Source: Acinetobacter albensis
GTDB taxonomy: Bacteria; Pseudomonadota; Gammaproteobacteria; Pseudomonadales; Moraxellaceae
Direction: 5' to 3'
NCBI RefSeq assembly: GCF_900095025.1
Contig: NZ_FMBK01000016.1
Span: 18,702-82,701, forward strand
DNA length: 64,000 nt
Shown here: positions 1-10,498 of the stretch, piece after piece
How the letters are laid out: every line of letters begins with the position of its first letter
Numbering within the stretch: the stretch's first letter is position 1
Made by a program: the position numbers and the translations under genes
Notes under the pieces: model-generated
The model's input: only the letters and a program-made list of their open reading frames with translations
Databases searched by the model: none
Told to the model about the DNA's origin: nothing

Positions 1-8
1 TTTAAATA

Positions 9-36
9 AATACGAGAACTTTTTTAATCTCGTATT
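9..36 (-). terminator. Probable terminator after pobA
   Basis: A perfect 9-bp inverted repeat (AATACGAGA at 9-17, TCTCGTATT at 28-36) lies just beyond the pobA stop in its direction of transcription. It is followed on the minus strand by an AT-rich tract with short T runs. The T tail is modest, so the call rests mainly on the stem and its position. Confidence 0.6.
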
Positions 37-58
37 CATAATATAAAAAGTATTTTTA

Positions 59-1282
<1,224 letters not shown>

Positions 1283-1354
1283 TTATTTAAAATTACGTGC
1301 AGATGAGCTTTTAAACTATATAGAAAAATTAAAATTGACCGTATATCATTATGA

Positions 1355-1373
1355 TTGTCCGATAGTCGGACAA
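1355..1373. promoter_or_regulatory. Candidate PobR operator
   Basis: A perfect palindrome with 8-bp arms (TTGTCCGA-TAG-TCGGACAA) sits in the pobA/pobR divergent intergenic region, about 30 bp before the pobR start. IclR-type regulators such as PobR and PcaU bind palindromic repeats of this kind. Both repression of pobR and activation of pobA could act from this site. The assignment is inferred from position and symmetry. Confidence 0.55.
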
Positions 1374-1401
1374 AACCATCTCAACATTCTGGAAATAAAT
1401 C

Positions 1402-2217
1402 ATGGATGATCAACATCAGTATGTAGTACATCCTCATTCACAAGATGTGATTCGACATGCAGATTACATTGCAGGCTTGGCCAAAGGTTTACAAATATTA
1501 GAAGTATTTGGGGTTGATCGTCAGCGCTTGAACGTAACCCAAGTGGCTGAACGCACGGGCATTAGTCGTACTGCAGCTAGACGGCATTTAAAAACCCTGA
1601 AATTTTTAGGTTACTTACACACCGATGAGCATTATTTTTGGCTCACTCCGAGAGTATTACGCTTTTCTAGCGCTTATTTAAGCTCGGCACACTTACCTAA
1701 AGTAGCTCAGTCCTTACTTAACTTACTTTGCGCTCAAACCTCATTAACCTTCTCTATGGTGATTTTAGATGAACATGAAGTGGTCCCAATTGCACGTAGT
1801 GACCTACCCCCAAAAGACTATTTTAGAGTCAATCCTTATGGTATGCATTTAGGCAATCGCTTACCTGCACATGCCACTTCGACAGGCAAAGTTTTGTTGG
1901 CGGCTTTATCTTTAGAACAACAACAGATGTGGGTTGAAAAGTATGGGCTCAAACGATTAACACCTTTGACTATTACGGACAAAGAAATATTTTATACACA
2001 ACTCAAAACGATTGCTTTATCAGATGCTTGTTTATCAAAAGAAGAACATGAACTAGGGATTATTGCACTGGCCGTACCCGTATTAAATACAAAAGGACAA
2101 GTGATTGGCGCTCTAAACTGCATGTCCCAAACCAACCTCACAAGCGAAGAATATTTGATTCAACAGGTATTGCCATTATTGCGTCAGACAGCCAATGAAC
2201 TTCGTAGCTTAATTTAA
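1402..2217 (+). CDS. pobR: IclR-family transcriptional activator PobR
   Basis: PobR is the 4-hydroxybenzoate-responsive activator of pobA. The 271-residue protein has an N-terminal winged helix-turn-helix (about residues 24-85, including VTQVAERTGISRTAARRHLKTL) and a C-terminal IclR effector-binding domain (about 95-265, with the typical THATSTGKVLLA-like segment, here HATSTGKVLLAAL). It is transcribed divergently from pobA. The start is the first ATG after a GGAAA-like ribosome binding site. PcaU is a close paralogue that regulates pca genes, but adjacency to pobA makes PobR the better name. Confidence 0.93.
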   Translation: MDDQHQYVVHPHSQDVIRHADYIAGLAKGLQILEVFGVDRQRLNVTQVAERTGISRTAARRHLKTLKFLGYLHTDEHYFWLTPRVLRFSSAYLSSAHLPKVAQSLLNLLCAQTSLTFSMVILDEHEVVPIARSDLPPKDYFRVNPYGMHLGNRLPAHATSTGKVLLAALSLEQQQMWVEKYGLKRLTPLTITDKEIFYTQLKTIALSDACLSKEEHELGIIALAVPVLNTKGQVIGALNCMSQTNLTSEEYLIQQVLPLLRQTANELRSLI

Positions 2218-2491
2218 AAAATAGTATATGAACCACTCTCGTGGAGGTAGCAATTTGATGCATTGAGCAATTGAAATGAAGATGGTTAAGCACCCCACCG
2301 AATTATTTCTCATGTATCCGTTGAAGGAAATTCTAGAGTGAATACTGAACGCTCTGTCAATTGAGCCAAAAATCTGAGTCGTTCACATTATTCATATTTG
2401 TAGATTGACTATTATAATCGTCAAGATAACTCAAGACTAAATGCTTTCATGCTACGACCTGCTGATGATCATTTGATATGAAATATAAAAT

Positions 2492-2983
2492 TTAAGCAGT
2501 TTCCATCTCACCGACAGTGTGATAAGCACGATTAAAGTAAGCTAGACCATGTTCATGCTCACTGCGTTGAATTGCAACAGCACGACACATTAAAATAGTG
2601 TGCGTTCCGACTTCCTGAATGTGGTCGATTTCACAATCGAAACTCACCAAAGCATCTTTTAAAACAGGTGCACCAGTTTCTAATTGTGTCCATGTTGCAT
2701 GCTTAAAGCGTTCCTCTGAACTAATTTTAGACGAAAATGCTTTAGACAGATGCTCATGATGAGCAGCCAACACATTCACTGTTAAAATTTTATTTTCAAT
2801 AAAGTGTGCATGTGAGCTAGAGGCTTTATTCATGCAGACCAATAATGTTGGAGGGGTGTCAGTGACACTACACACAGCAGACGCAGTAAATCCGTGACGA
2901 CCTGATGCACCTACCGTGGTCACAACATTGACTGCACTTGTTAAAAAAGACATTGCATTTCTAAAGTCTGTTGCTTCAATCAT
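2492..2983 (-). CDS. Flavin reductase-like FMN-binding protein
   Basis: A 163-residue member of the flavin reductase domain family (HpaC/RutF type), which reduces FMN or FAD with NAD(P)H for a partner oxygenase. Visible family features are the N-terminal FRNAMSFLTSAVNVVTT segment, GRHGFTASAVCSVTDTPPTLLVC (flavin-binding strand region) and the C-terminal HGLAYFNRAYH. I place the start at the ATG at 2983; a GTG lies one codon upstream. It follows mesX and mesD on the same strand. I infer that it supplies reduced flavin to the oxygen-dependent MesX/MesD methionine synthase system, but it could serve another monooxygenase. Confidence 0.8.
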   Translation of the reverse strand: MIEATDFRNAMSFLTSAVNVVTTVGASGRHGFTASAVCSVTDTPPTLLVCMNKASSSHAHFIENKILTVNVLAAHHEHLSKAFSSKISSEERFKHATWTQLETGAPVLKDALVSFDCEIDHIQEVGTHTILMCRAVAIQRSEHEHGLAYFNRAYHTVGEMETA

Positions 2984-3058
2984 CACTTTGTTCCTAAATT
3001 GAACCGTAGCTTTTTTCGTATTGAGCTCTATCTTATGATTTCATAACATAGAGATGGT

Positions 3059-3159
3059 TTAAATGAGTTCTGCCATTACTTGCACTGCGTCTGCATTGAT
3101 GTAAGGACTACCAGTTCGATCATAAATAATAAATTCAACAAACAGGTAACCCTTTTCAT
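3059..3159 (-). pseudogene. Possible frameshifted micro-ORF between mesD and the flavin reductase gene
   Basis: In this gap the minus strand has an open frame of about 32 codons (reading GYLFVEFIIYDRTG then SPYINADAVQVMAELI, then stop) with no start codon in frame. An ATG at 3159 is out of frame by one base across an AAAA run; one extra A would give a complete 33-codon peptide. The composition looks protein-like, but I recognise no family. It could be a decayed gene, a sequencing error in a homopolymer, or chance. Confidence 0.22.
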
Positions 3160-3178
3160 CTCACACTATAGCTAATTT

Positions 3179-4210
3179 CTATGTTGTGAGTTCTTTACGA
3201 ATAATTTCTGCACCTGCACTTAAAGCATTCAGCTTGCCTCTTGCGACTTGGCGGGATAAAGGGGCCATGCCACAGTTGGTCGAAGGATAGAGTTTATCTG
3301 CATCAACAAACTGAAGTGCTTTTCGCAAAGTATTCGCGACTTCCTCTGGTGTTTCAATCGTATTGGTTGCGACATCAATAGCCCCAACCATGACTTTTTT
3401 ACCGCGAATAAGTTCAATCAGATCCATGGGTACACGAGAGTTTTGACATTCAAGTGAAATAATATCGATTTTAGATTGTTGTAGCTTAGGGAAAGCTTCT
3501 TCATATTGGCGCCATTCTGAGCCCAACGTCTTTTTCCAATCTGTATTGGCTTTGATACCGTAGCCATAGCAGATATGAACAGCTGTCTCACATTTCAGGC
3601 CTTCAAGTGCCCGCTCTAGAGTCGCAACACCCCAATCATTCACTTCATCAAAGAATACATTAAAAGCAGGTTCATCAAACTGAATGATATCGACACCTGC
3701 AGCTTCTAATTCTCTTGCTTCTTGGTTGAGAATTTTGGCAAACTCCCAAGCGAGTTTTTCGCGGCTTTTGTAATGGTTATCATACAGGGTATCGATCATG
3801 GTCATCGGACCAGGCAGTGCCCATTTAATTGGCTGATCGGTTTGGCTACGTAAAAACTTAGCATCTTCTACAAAAACTGGCTTTTGGCGACTCACAGCAC
3901 CAACGACTGTCGGGACACTGGCGTCATAACGATTACGAATTCGAACAGTCTCACGTTTCTCAAAATCAACACCATCAAGGTGCTCAATAAACGTGGTGAC
4001 AAAATGTTGGCGAGTTTGTTCGCCATCACTAACAATATTAATCCCTGCATGTACTTGTTCTTGCAATGATAAACGCAAAGCATCTTGCTTGGCTTCAATC
4101 AGTTGCTCACCTTCTAACTTCCAAGGTGACCAAAGTTTCTCTGGTTCTGCAAGCCAAGACGGTTTTGGTAAGCTACCAGCAGTTGAAGTCGGTAATAATA
4201 TTTTCATCAT
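3179..4210 (-). CDS. mesD: Core (folate-independent) methionine synthase, MesD type
   Basis: A 343-residue protein equal to only the catalytic C-terminal half of MetE; the folate-binding N-terminal half is absent. The zinc/homocysteine ligands are visible: His212 and Cys214 in VHICYG, a candidate Glu254 in SLEC, and Cys313 in TNCGMAPL. Core MetE proteins in aerobes next to DUF1852 were described as the MesD family, which makes methionine without methyl-folate or cobalamin and needs DUF1852 (MesX) and oxygen. Here the DUF1852 gene lies 21 bp upstream on the same strand, which supports that assignment. The methyl donor is, as far as I know, not established. Confidence 0.85.
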   Translation of the reverse strand: MMKILLPTSTAGSLPKPSWLAEPEKLWSPWKLEGEQLIEAKQDALRLSLQEQVHAGINIVSDGEQTRQHFVTTFIEHLDGVDFEKRETVRIRNRYDASVPTVVGAVSRQKPVFVEDAKFLRSQTDQPIKWALPGPMTMIDTLYDNHYKSREKLAWEFAKILNQEARELEAAGVDIIQFDEPAFNVFFDEVNDWGVATLERALEGLKCETAVHICYGYGIKANTDWKKTLGSEWRQYEEAFPKLQQSKIDIISLECQNSRVPMDLIELIRGKKVMVGAIDVATNTIETPEEVANTLRKALQFVDADKLYPSTNCGMAPLSRQVARGKLNALSAGAEIIRKELTT

Positions 4211-4231
4211 AATCTTCTATATTTCGGTTAA

Positions 4232-5224
4232 TTAAGCAGCATTTTGTTTGGCGGTGTAGCTCTTAGCCCATTGCGCAAGAATTTCTTGGTACGGTTTGAT
4301 GAACTGCTCTTCAGTAAATTTGCCTTGCTTAACTGCCAATTGGCTACGTTCTTCACGGTCATACACAATTTGAGTCAATGAATAATCTTGGTATTTCAAA
4401 CTTGGTTGATACACTAGACCTGCCGCTGAATTGGCATTGTAAATTTCAGGACGGTAGATCTTTTGGAATGTTTCCATCGTGCTAATCGCACTGATCAGCT
4501 CAAGATCGGTGTAATCATCGACCAAATCACCGCTAAAATAAAATGCTAAAGGTGCAACACTGTTTGCAGGCATGAAATAACGAACAGTTAAACCCATTTT
4601 CGCGAAATATTGATCTGTCGGCGAAAATTCATTTTGTTGGTACTCAACACCCAAAACAGGATGCTGATTTGCAGTGCGATGATAAGTCTTACTGCTTGAA
4701 ACACTAAGACAAATGACAGGTGCTTTATTAAATTTTGCCTTGTATGCCTCTGAATTTACAAAATATTGAAACAGCTTACCGTGTAAATCGCCAAAATTTT
4801 CTGGGGTACTCAATTTGGTTTGATTTTTATTATGCTCGGGCAATACCACACTAAAATCATAGTCACGCACATATGAAGAAAAACTATTTCCGACCATGCC
4901 TGCAAGGCGTTGATTATTTTTGTGATCCACAATATTGGTTTTCAATATTTCAATCGCTGGAAAGTTTTCACCGTTGCCCTCAATATCAATATCAACGGAA
5001 ATAATTTCAAGTTCGATAGAATAACGATCTGCTTTAGGATTATCCCAATGTGCTAAGCTATTGAAGCGATTGTTCATCATTTTTAAAGTTTTGCGCAAGT
5101 TCTCTTGGCGACTCTCTCCTCTCGCCAAATTCGCAAAATTGGTCGTAAGACGGGTATTGTCTGAAGGGCTATAGTTTTCATCGAAACTGATGCTCTTAAT
5201 CGAACATGTAAATTCTTTACTCAT
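4232..5224 (-). CDS. mesX: DUF1852 protein, MesX partner of MesD
   Basis: A 330-residue soluble protein with no signal peptide, matching the DUF1852 family by its N-terminal CSIKSISFDENYSPSDNTR segment and its linkage to a core methionine synthase. DUF1852 is required, with O2, for MesD activity; its chemistry is not known to me, though oxidative release of a methyl group has been an attractive idea. It is the first gene of the mesX-mesD-(flavin reductase) unit. The start ATG at 5224 is preceded by 762 bp without a gene, where the promoter must lie. Confidence 0.83.
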   Translation of the reverse strand: MSKEFTCSIKSISFDENYSPSDNTRLTTNFANLARGESRQENLRKTLKMMNNRFNSLAHWDNPKADRYSIELEIISVDIDIEGNGENFPAIEILKTNIVDHKNNQRLAGMVGNSFSSYVRDYDFSVVLPEHNKNQTKLSTPENFGDLHGKLFQYFVNSEAYKAKFNKAPVICLSVSSSKTYHRTANQHPVLGVEYQQNEFSPTDQYFAKMGLTVRYFMPANSVAPLAFYFSGDLVDDYTDLELISAISTMETFQKIYRPEIYNANSAAGLVYQPSLKYQDYSLTQIVYDREERSQLAVKQGKFTEEQFIKPYQEILAQWAKSYTAKQNAA

Positions 5225-5986
5225 GGTGATCTGCTACCCTAATTTCTTAGATAAAACCTGAACTTCTTTATGCAGTAATTTATACCTGAAACATTACATG
5301 AATAAAAATGATTTTATCTAACACCAAGATGAGTAAAATTCATGTTTGTTCTTTTGTTTATTAAATAAGCATTAAAAGTAGACCGTTTGTTACACACCAT
5401 ATTGAATACGTAAAGTCAGTAAACTTGCATGAAATAGTTAAAATTAAAGGTTTGATATTGATCATGCCAGATGTCGGATAACAGCATGTAGAATGAAAAT
5501 GGCCAAAAAATGCAAGACTTATCAAAATACGTGTATAGAAAATTCTGCTTCAATAAAGTAGAAACAATCCTGTGTTTAGCTTGATAGAGTTATTTAAAAG
5601 ATAATTTTATTGCCTAATTAGTAAGGCTTAGCATTTACACCAGATACGGATGATGAAGCGTTTAAAACTAGACCTAATAAATGTACTTCATCTTAACTTT
5701 AGAAAATATCAGCACCCGCAATAACTAAACTTAAACCTTGATTGATAAATACCAATTTTTTTAGCAACGGATTTTATCTACTTTAAGAGAGATGAATGGA
5801 ATCAATTTCTGCTTTAAAATTTGGGGTTCACTGAACTACTTTTATAAGCTGTAAGGTGCATAAATACATTCACGATCACCCCAATCTAAAAAAAATCTAA
5901 GGTCATTTTCAGTATAGTCTATCCGCTAAAAGTGCTTGAACCAGTTTTCAGAATCAATATACAAAGTACCTCTCAAATGAGATTAA
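5225..5986. other. Intergenic region without recognised genes
   Basis: This 762-bp stretch lies between the mesX start and the stop of the RND outer-membrane channel gene, both minus-strand. It must hold the mesX promoter at its left end and the end of the efflux operon at its right end. I found no convincing ORF, riboswitch or strong terminator hairpin. The sequence is AT-rich with many stops in all frames. Confidence 0.5.
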
Positions 5987-7381
5987 TCAGATTTCTCCAC
6001 CTGATGCCGCAATTAACTGTGCTGTATTTTTAAGTTGTAATTGCATGAGTTCTAAAGCTGCTTGTTCGGCTTGCAGTCTTAAATTTTGAGCGTTCACTAC
6101 TTCTAGGTAGCTGACTAAACCTGCATTATAACGTCGCTTAACGACTCGTTCATTTTCCACAGTCAACGCAGATAATTTAGCTTGCTCCATCTGCTGCTGC
6201 CTGAAACTAGCAGACTGCATCAGCGCATCTTCGACTTCTTTCCAACCGTTGAGTACAGCCTGCTTATAAGCTGCAGATTTTTCATCATAATTTGCTTGTG
6301 CTGCAGCTATTTCGGCTTTCCTTTTGCCGCCATCCCACAATGCAGTAGCAGTTTTCAGTCCAGCCGACCACAAATACTGTGGAGACTGCAACAATTGATT
6401 AAAAATTTGACTATTGACGGTGCTGTTTAAACCAATACTGACATCTGGCAGCCATGCAGTTTGCGCCAATCCAAGTTGTGCATGTGTAGCAGCTAAATCA
6501 CGTTCAGCACGTATTACATCAGGCCGCTGTATTAATAAACGACTAGGAAGTTGTGTCGGCAGCTTCGGTACTTGAAACACTATTTTTTGTGGCAACAGTT
6601 GAAATTGAACAATGCTCAGACCCTGTAGCGTTGCCAAAATACTTTCTTGTAAGTGCCGTTCTCTATGTATTTCTATTTGCTGTATTTGTACCTGTTTTAA
6701 CTGGGTTTCGGCCTGTATAACATCTGCACGTGCAATCAGCCCTGCCATATACTGATTTTTTAGAATTTCCACTGAACGAGTATAACTGTGCTGCGTTTGC
6801 TGGAGAATATTGATTTGCGTATCCAGTATGCGAACATTCCAATAGGCTTCTGTGGCCAGTAGCTGCTGACTTAATTTGACCGCCTGCAATTCTGCATCTG
6901 TGGCTTCAAGATTGGCTTGCTGACCTTCTAAACCCTTACCTACCCGTCCCCATAGATCTAATATCCAACTGGCCTGGACTTCGCTGCCGAATTGGCTATT
7001 TGATGCTGTATTTTTGCCACCGCTGCGATTTACAGCGGTATTCAATGACAGACTTGGCTGGCGGGCAGCCTGCTGTTGTTCCAGCAATGCATTGGCGTAA
7101 CGGAAACGAGCCTGTGCCTGCTGTAAGCTTAAGTTTTCCTGATTCAACTGCTGCATGATCTGGCTGAGGATTGGATCATGATAAATCTGCCACCATTTCG
7201 CACCAGTCGGCTGCAATGTGTTGGTTGCTGTCCAGTTTAAATCGGCATATTTATACTGTTCATCTACTTGAACTTTAGGCACTTGATATTCTGGCGGACG
7301 CAGAACAGCAGTCGAAGTACATGCGGTGAATATGATTAGTCCGCTGAGACAAATTGCATTTTTATAGAACAAACTCTGCAT
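5987..7381 (-). CDS. RND efflux outer-membrane channel (NodT/OprM family)
   Basis: A 464-residue outer membrane factor of the TolC/OprM class with two OEP repeats (about residues 60-245 and 275-460). The N-terminus has a signal peptide ending in FTAC, a plausible though imperfect lipobox, so it is probably a lipoprotein. It is the last gene of the efflux operon, 12 bp after the second RND gene, and forms the exit duct of the tripartite pump. It corresponds in position to OpmB of MuxABC-OpmB in Pseudomonas. Substrate is unknown; the operon head is iron-type. Confidence 0.9.
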   Translation of the reverse strand: MQSLFYKNAICLSGLIIFTACTSTAVLRPPEYQVPKVQVDEQYKYADLNWTATNTLQPTGAKWWQIYHDPILSQIMQQLNQENLSLQQAQARFRYANALLEQQQAARQPSLSLNTAVNRSGGKNTASNSQFGSEVQASWILDLWGRVGKGLEGQQANLEATDAELQAVKLSQQLLATEAYWNVRILDTQINILQQTQHSYTRSVEILKNQYMAGLIARADVIQAETQLKQVQIQQIEIHRERHLQESILATLQGLSIVQFQLLPQKIVFQVPKLPTQLPSRLLIQRPDVIRAERDLAATHAQLGLAQTAWLPDVSIGLNSTVNSQIFNQLLQSPQYLWSAGLKTATALWDGGKRKAEIAAAQANYDEKSAAYKQAVLNGWKEVEDALMQSASFRQQQMEQAKLSALTVENERVVKRRYNAGLVSYLEVVNAQNLRLQAEQAALELMQLQLKNTAQLIAASGGEI

Positions 7382-7393
7382 CCCACTTTATTC

Positions 7394-10300
7394 CTATTTT
7401 CCTAAATTTAAAGCATTTTTTATATTCAAATATTGTACTCGCTGTGCTATTTTTTCCAGCAATAGATACATGATTGGCGTGGTGTATAGCGTTAGTAGTT
7501 GCCCCAGTGCCAAGCCGCCAACAATCACAACACCTAGAGGCTGACGAAATTCTGCACCTTCGCCCCAACTGAATGCCAAAGGAATTGCACCCAACAGAGC
7601 TGCTGTATTGGTCATTAAAATTGGGCGAAAGCGCAATGCAGCGGCTGACAATACTGCGTCACGGGCAGATTTACCTGCACGACGTTCCTGCAAAGTAAAA
7701 TCAATCAACAGAATGGCATTTTTCACTACAATGCCAATCAACAGGAACATGCCCAGCAGCGCAATTAAGGTAAATTGAAAATCAAATAGCCACAGCGTTA
7801 GCAATCCACCTAAAGCGACAGCTGGAATCGTAGATAAAATCGTCAGAGGATGAATTACACTTTCATATGTCACCCCTAGTAGGATATAAATCAAACTAAT
7901 CACCGCTAGAATGAGTAATGGTGTACTTAATCCTGCCTGTAAGCTGTCTGCTTCAACATCTTTATCTGCGGTTATGAAAATCTCATTCGGTAGCATGATA
8001 TTTGGCAAAACAGCTCGAATGGCTGCATCTGCCTGTTCAGCGCTGTAGCTTTGCTTTATCACATATCCAATACCCATGGCAGCATACTGGTTACGTCGAT
8101 AAATTCGGTCATTGCTTATGCCATAAGACCAGGTAGCGAAGTTACTGAGTGGTACATATTCACCGTGTTGATTCGGAACTTTCACATTGGTTAGCGATTC
8201 TGGCTGTTGGGTAAAGTGCTGATCAACTTCCATCACCACATGGAATTGATTACTTTGGTCGTAAATGGTAGAAATCTGCCGCTGTGAGAATGAATTATTC
8301 AGCACGCTAGAAATACTTTCAATGTCTACGCCTAAACGCTGTGCTGCTTCTCGGTCAATATCTAGCATGACATGCTGCGCACCTTCATCACCTGCAGTTT
8401 CAACTTCTTCAAGTTGCGGCAATTTCTGCATCGCTTGGGCAACTTTGGGCGCCCATTCGCGTAGCAGCGCAACATTATCTGATTGGAGCAGAAGCATATG
8501 ATCTTGTCCGCTACCACTGGAAAATGGATCATCCAGTTCAAGCTCCTGCTCGACCCATGCTGAAAAAACCGCACCAGCCTGCCATGGCGCATTCTGCTTT
8601 ATTCGCTCGACAATTTCATGTGAAGTTTTACCCTCACGCTCAGCTTTGGGCTTAAGGTTCACCATTAAAAAGGAATTACTTATTCCTCCAGCCCCCCCCG
8701 ATGTACCGATCACATCCTTAACGGCTGGATCACGTAATAGACTTTGGCTAAACGCTGCAATTTTGGGTTGCATGATCTGAAAAGAAAATCCGTCATCGCC
8801 TCGGATAAATGCTACAACTCGTCCAGTATCCTGTTCAGGTAATACCCGTTTAGGCAGTGCTTGATACAAGTAGGCCGATGCTGCTATAGCACCACTCCAC
8901 AATATAATCACCACATAGCTATGCCTGAGCATCCATTTTAAGGAATGAAAATAACCATGACTGAGCTTCTGCATGCAGCCTTGGCTGATTCGGTATAAAG
9001 TATTGTTTCTAGCACTTTCAATTGGTTTCAGGCAGCGAGCTGACAAGCTTGGCGTGAGTACTAAAGAAATGAAAACCGATAAAAGCACGATAAACACCAG
9101 CGTTAATGAAAATTCTCTGAACAGTCGTTCAATCACGCCCCCCATAAACAACACGGAAATAAAAATCACCACTAAAGCCAAATTCATGGCGATTAAGGTT
9201 AGGCCCACTTCCTGAATACCTTTGAGCGCAGCTTGCACAGGTGACTCATCCTGTTCAATGTGGCGCTCAATATTTTCCAGCACGACAATCGCATCATCCA
9301 CCACCAAGCCAATCGCTACAATTATCGCCATAATGGATAGATTGTTTAGGGAGAAGCCAGCCAGATAGATCAAGCTGCATGCGCCAATCAGTGTAACCAG
9401 CATCGCAATACTAGGGACCAGTGCACTTTGTAGGCGTCCCAGCATCAATGCAACTACCATAATCACCAACAGCATTGAAAAAACTAAAGTATCACGTGCT
9501 TCATTCAGTCCAGAGCGGATAATTTCTGAACCATCCATCACAATATTGAGCTGGGCATCGGTGGGAATCTGTGAACGTAGCTGTGGTAGTTTCTGTTTAA
9601 TTTTTTCAATCACAGCTACAGTATTGGCATTCGGTTGCCGACTAATTTTAATAATCACCGCAGGATCGCCATTATGAAAACCGCTGACATAACGGTTTTC
9701 TACAGCATCCTGAACCTCTGCTACATCTTTAAGCCGAACGACAGTCTGGCCATGCTGATGGATGACCAAATTGGCAAAATCCGCTGCATTTTTCAAATTG
9801 GTCGAAAGTGCCACTTGCCAACGCAGCTGCTGAGTTTCCACTATGCCCAAAGCCTGCACTGTATTACTTTTGACAACCACTTCACGGACTTGTTCTAGCG
9901 ATACGCCTTGTGAAATGAGTGCATTTGGATTCAAGATAATCCGTACCGCTGGCATTGATGCCCCGTCAATGCTCACATCACCAACACCGTTGATTTGTGC
10001 TAGATTCGGTTGTAGCTGGTTACTGGCAATTTCATACAGTTTGCCTGCCGATAAGTATTTTGAGCTAAACGCCAAATAAAAAATTGGACTTTGGCTTGGA
10101 TTGATCTTGAAATATTCAGGTGGACTGGGCATGCCTGAAGGCAGCTGCGGCATAGCGGTATTGATAGCGGCCTGCACTTCCCGTGCAGCTTCATTGATGT
10201 CAATATCCAAATCAAAATGTAGTATTACCTGCGTTGCACTTTGGTTGCTGGATGAGTTAATGCCTTTCACTCCCGAAACACCCATCATGGCGCGTTCCAA

Positions 10301-10498
10301 GGGTGTGGCGACCGTAGCTGACATACTTTCAGGGCTAGCCCCGGGCAAGCTGGCCCGAACCACAATAGTAGGAATATCCGCTTGAGGTAAGGCCGCGACC
10401 GGTAAGCGAAAATACGCCAATATACCCAGCAGTATAATCGCAATGGATAGTAAGATAATGCCCACTGGACGGTGAATAAGAGTGGAGTGTAAGCTCAA
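7394..10498 (-). CDS. RND transporter, MdtC/MuxC-like subunit
   Basis: A 1034-residue inner-membrane RND (AcrB superfamily) proton antiporter with 12 expected membrane helices and two large periplasmic loops. TM4 carries the double-aspartate proton relay in GLVVDDAIVVLENIERH. The N-terminus (HRPVGIILLSIAIILLGILAYFRLPV) is typical. The start appears to be a TTG whose TTGA overlaps the stop of the preceding RND gene, indicating translational coupling. Two different RND proteins in tandem define the MdtBC/MuxBC heteromultimeric type. As the second one it corresponds to MdtC. Confidence 0.92.
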   Translation of the reverse strand: MSLHSTLIHRPVGIILLSIAIILLGILAYFRLPVAALPQADIPTIVVRASLPGASPESMSATVATPLERAMMGVSGVKGINSSSNQSATQVILHFDLDIDINEAAREVQAAINTAMPQLPSGMPSPPEYFKINPSQSPIFYLAFSSKYLSAGKLYEIASNQLQPNLAQINGVGDVSIDGASMPAVRIILNPNALISQGVSLEQVREVVVKSNTVQALGIVETQQLRWQVALSTNLKNAADFANLVIHQHGQTVVRLKDVAEVQDAVENRYVSGFHNGDPAVIIKISRQPNANTVAVIEKIKQKLPQLRSQIPTDAQLNIVMDGSEIIRSGLNEARDTLVFSMLLVIMVVALMLGRLQSALVPSIAMLVTLIGACSLIYLAGFSLNNLSIMAIIVAIGLVVDDAIVVLENIERHIEQDESPVQAALKGIQEVGLTLIAMNLALVVIFISVLFMGGVIERLFREFSLTLVFIVLLSVFISLVLTPSLSARCLKPIESARNNTLYRISQGCMQKLSHGYFHSLKWMLRHSYVVIILWSGAIAASAYLYQALPKRVLPEQDTGRVVAFIRGDDGFSFQIMQPKIAAFSQSLLRDPAVKDVIGTSGGAGGISNSFLMVNLKPKAEREGKTSHEIVERIKQNAPWQAGAVFSAWVEQELELDDPFSSGSGQDHMLLLQSDNVALLREWAPKVAQAMQKLPQLEEVETAGDEGAQHVMLDIDREAAQRLGVDIESISSVLNNSFSQRQISTIYDQSNQFHVVMEVDQHFTQQPESLTNVKVPNQHGEYVPLSNFATWSYGISNDRIYRRNQYAAMGIGYVIKQSYSAEQADAAIRAVLPNIMLPNEIFITADKDVEADSLQAGLSTPLLILAVISLIYILLGVTYESVIHPLTILSTIPAVALGGLLTLWLFDFQFTLIALLGMFLLIGIVVKNAILLIDFTLQERRAGKSARDAVLSAAALRFRPILMTNTAALLGAIPLAFSWGEGAEFRQPLGVVIVGGLALGQLLTLYTTPIMYLLLEKIAQRVQYLNIKNALNLGK

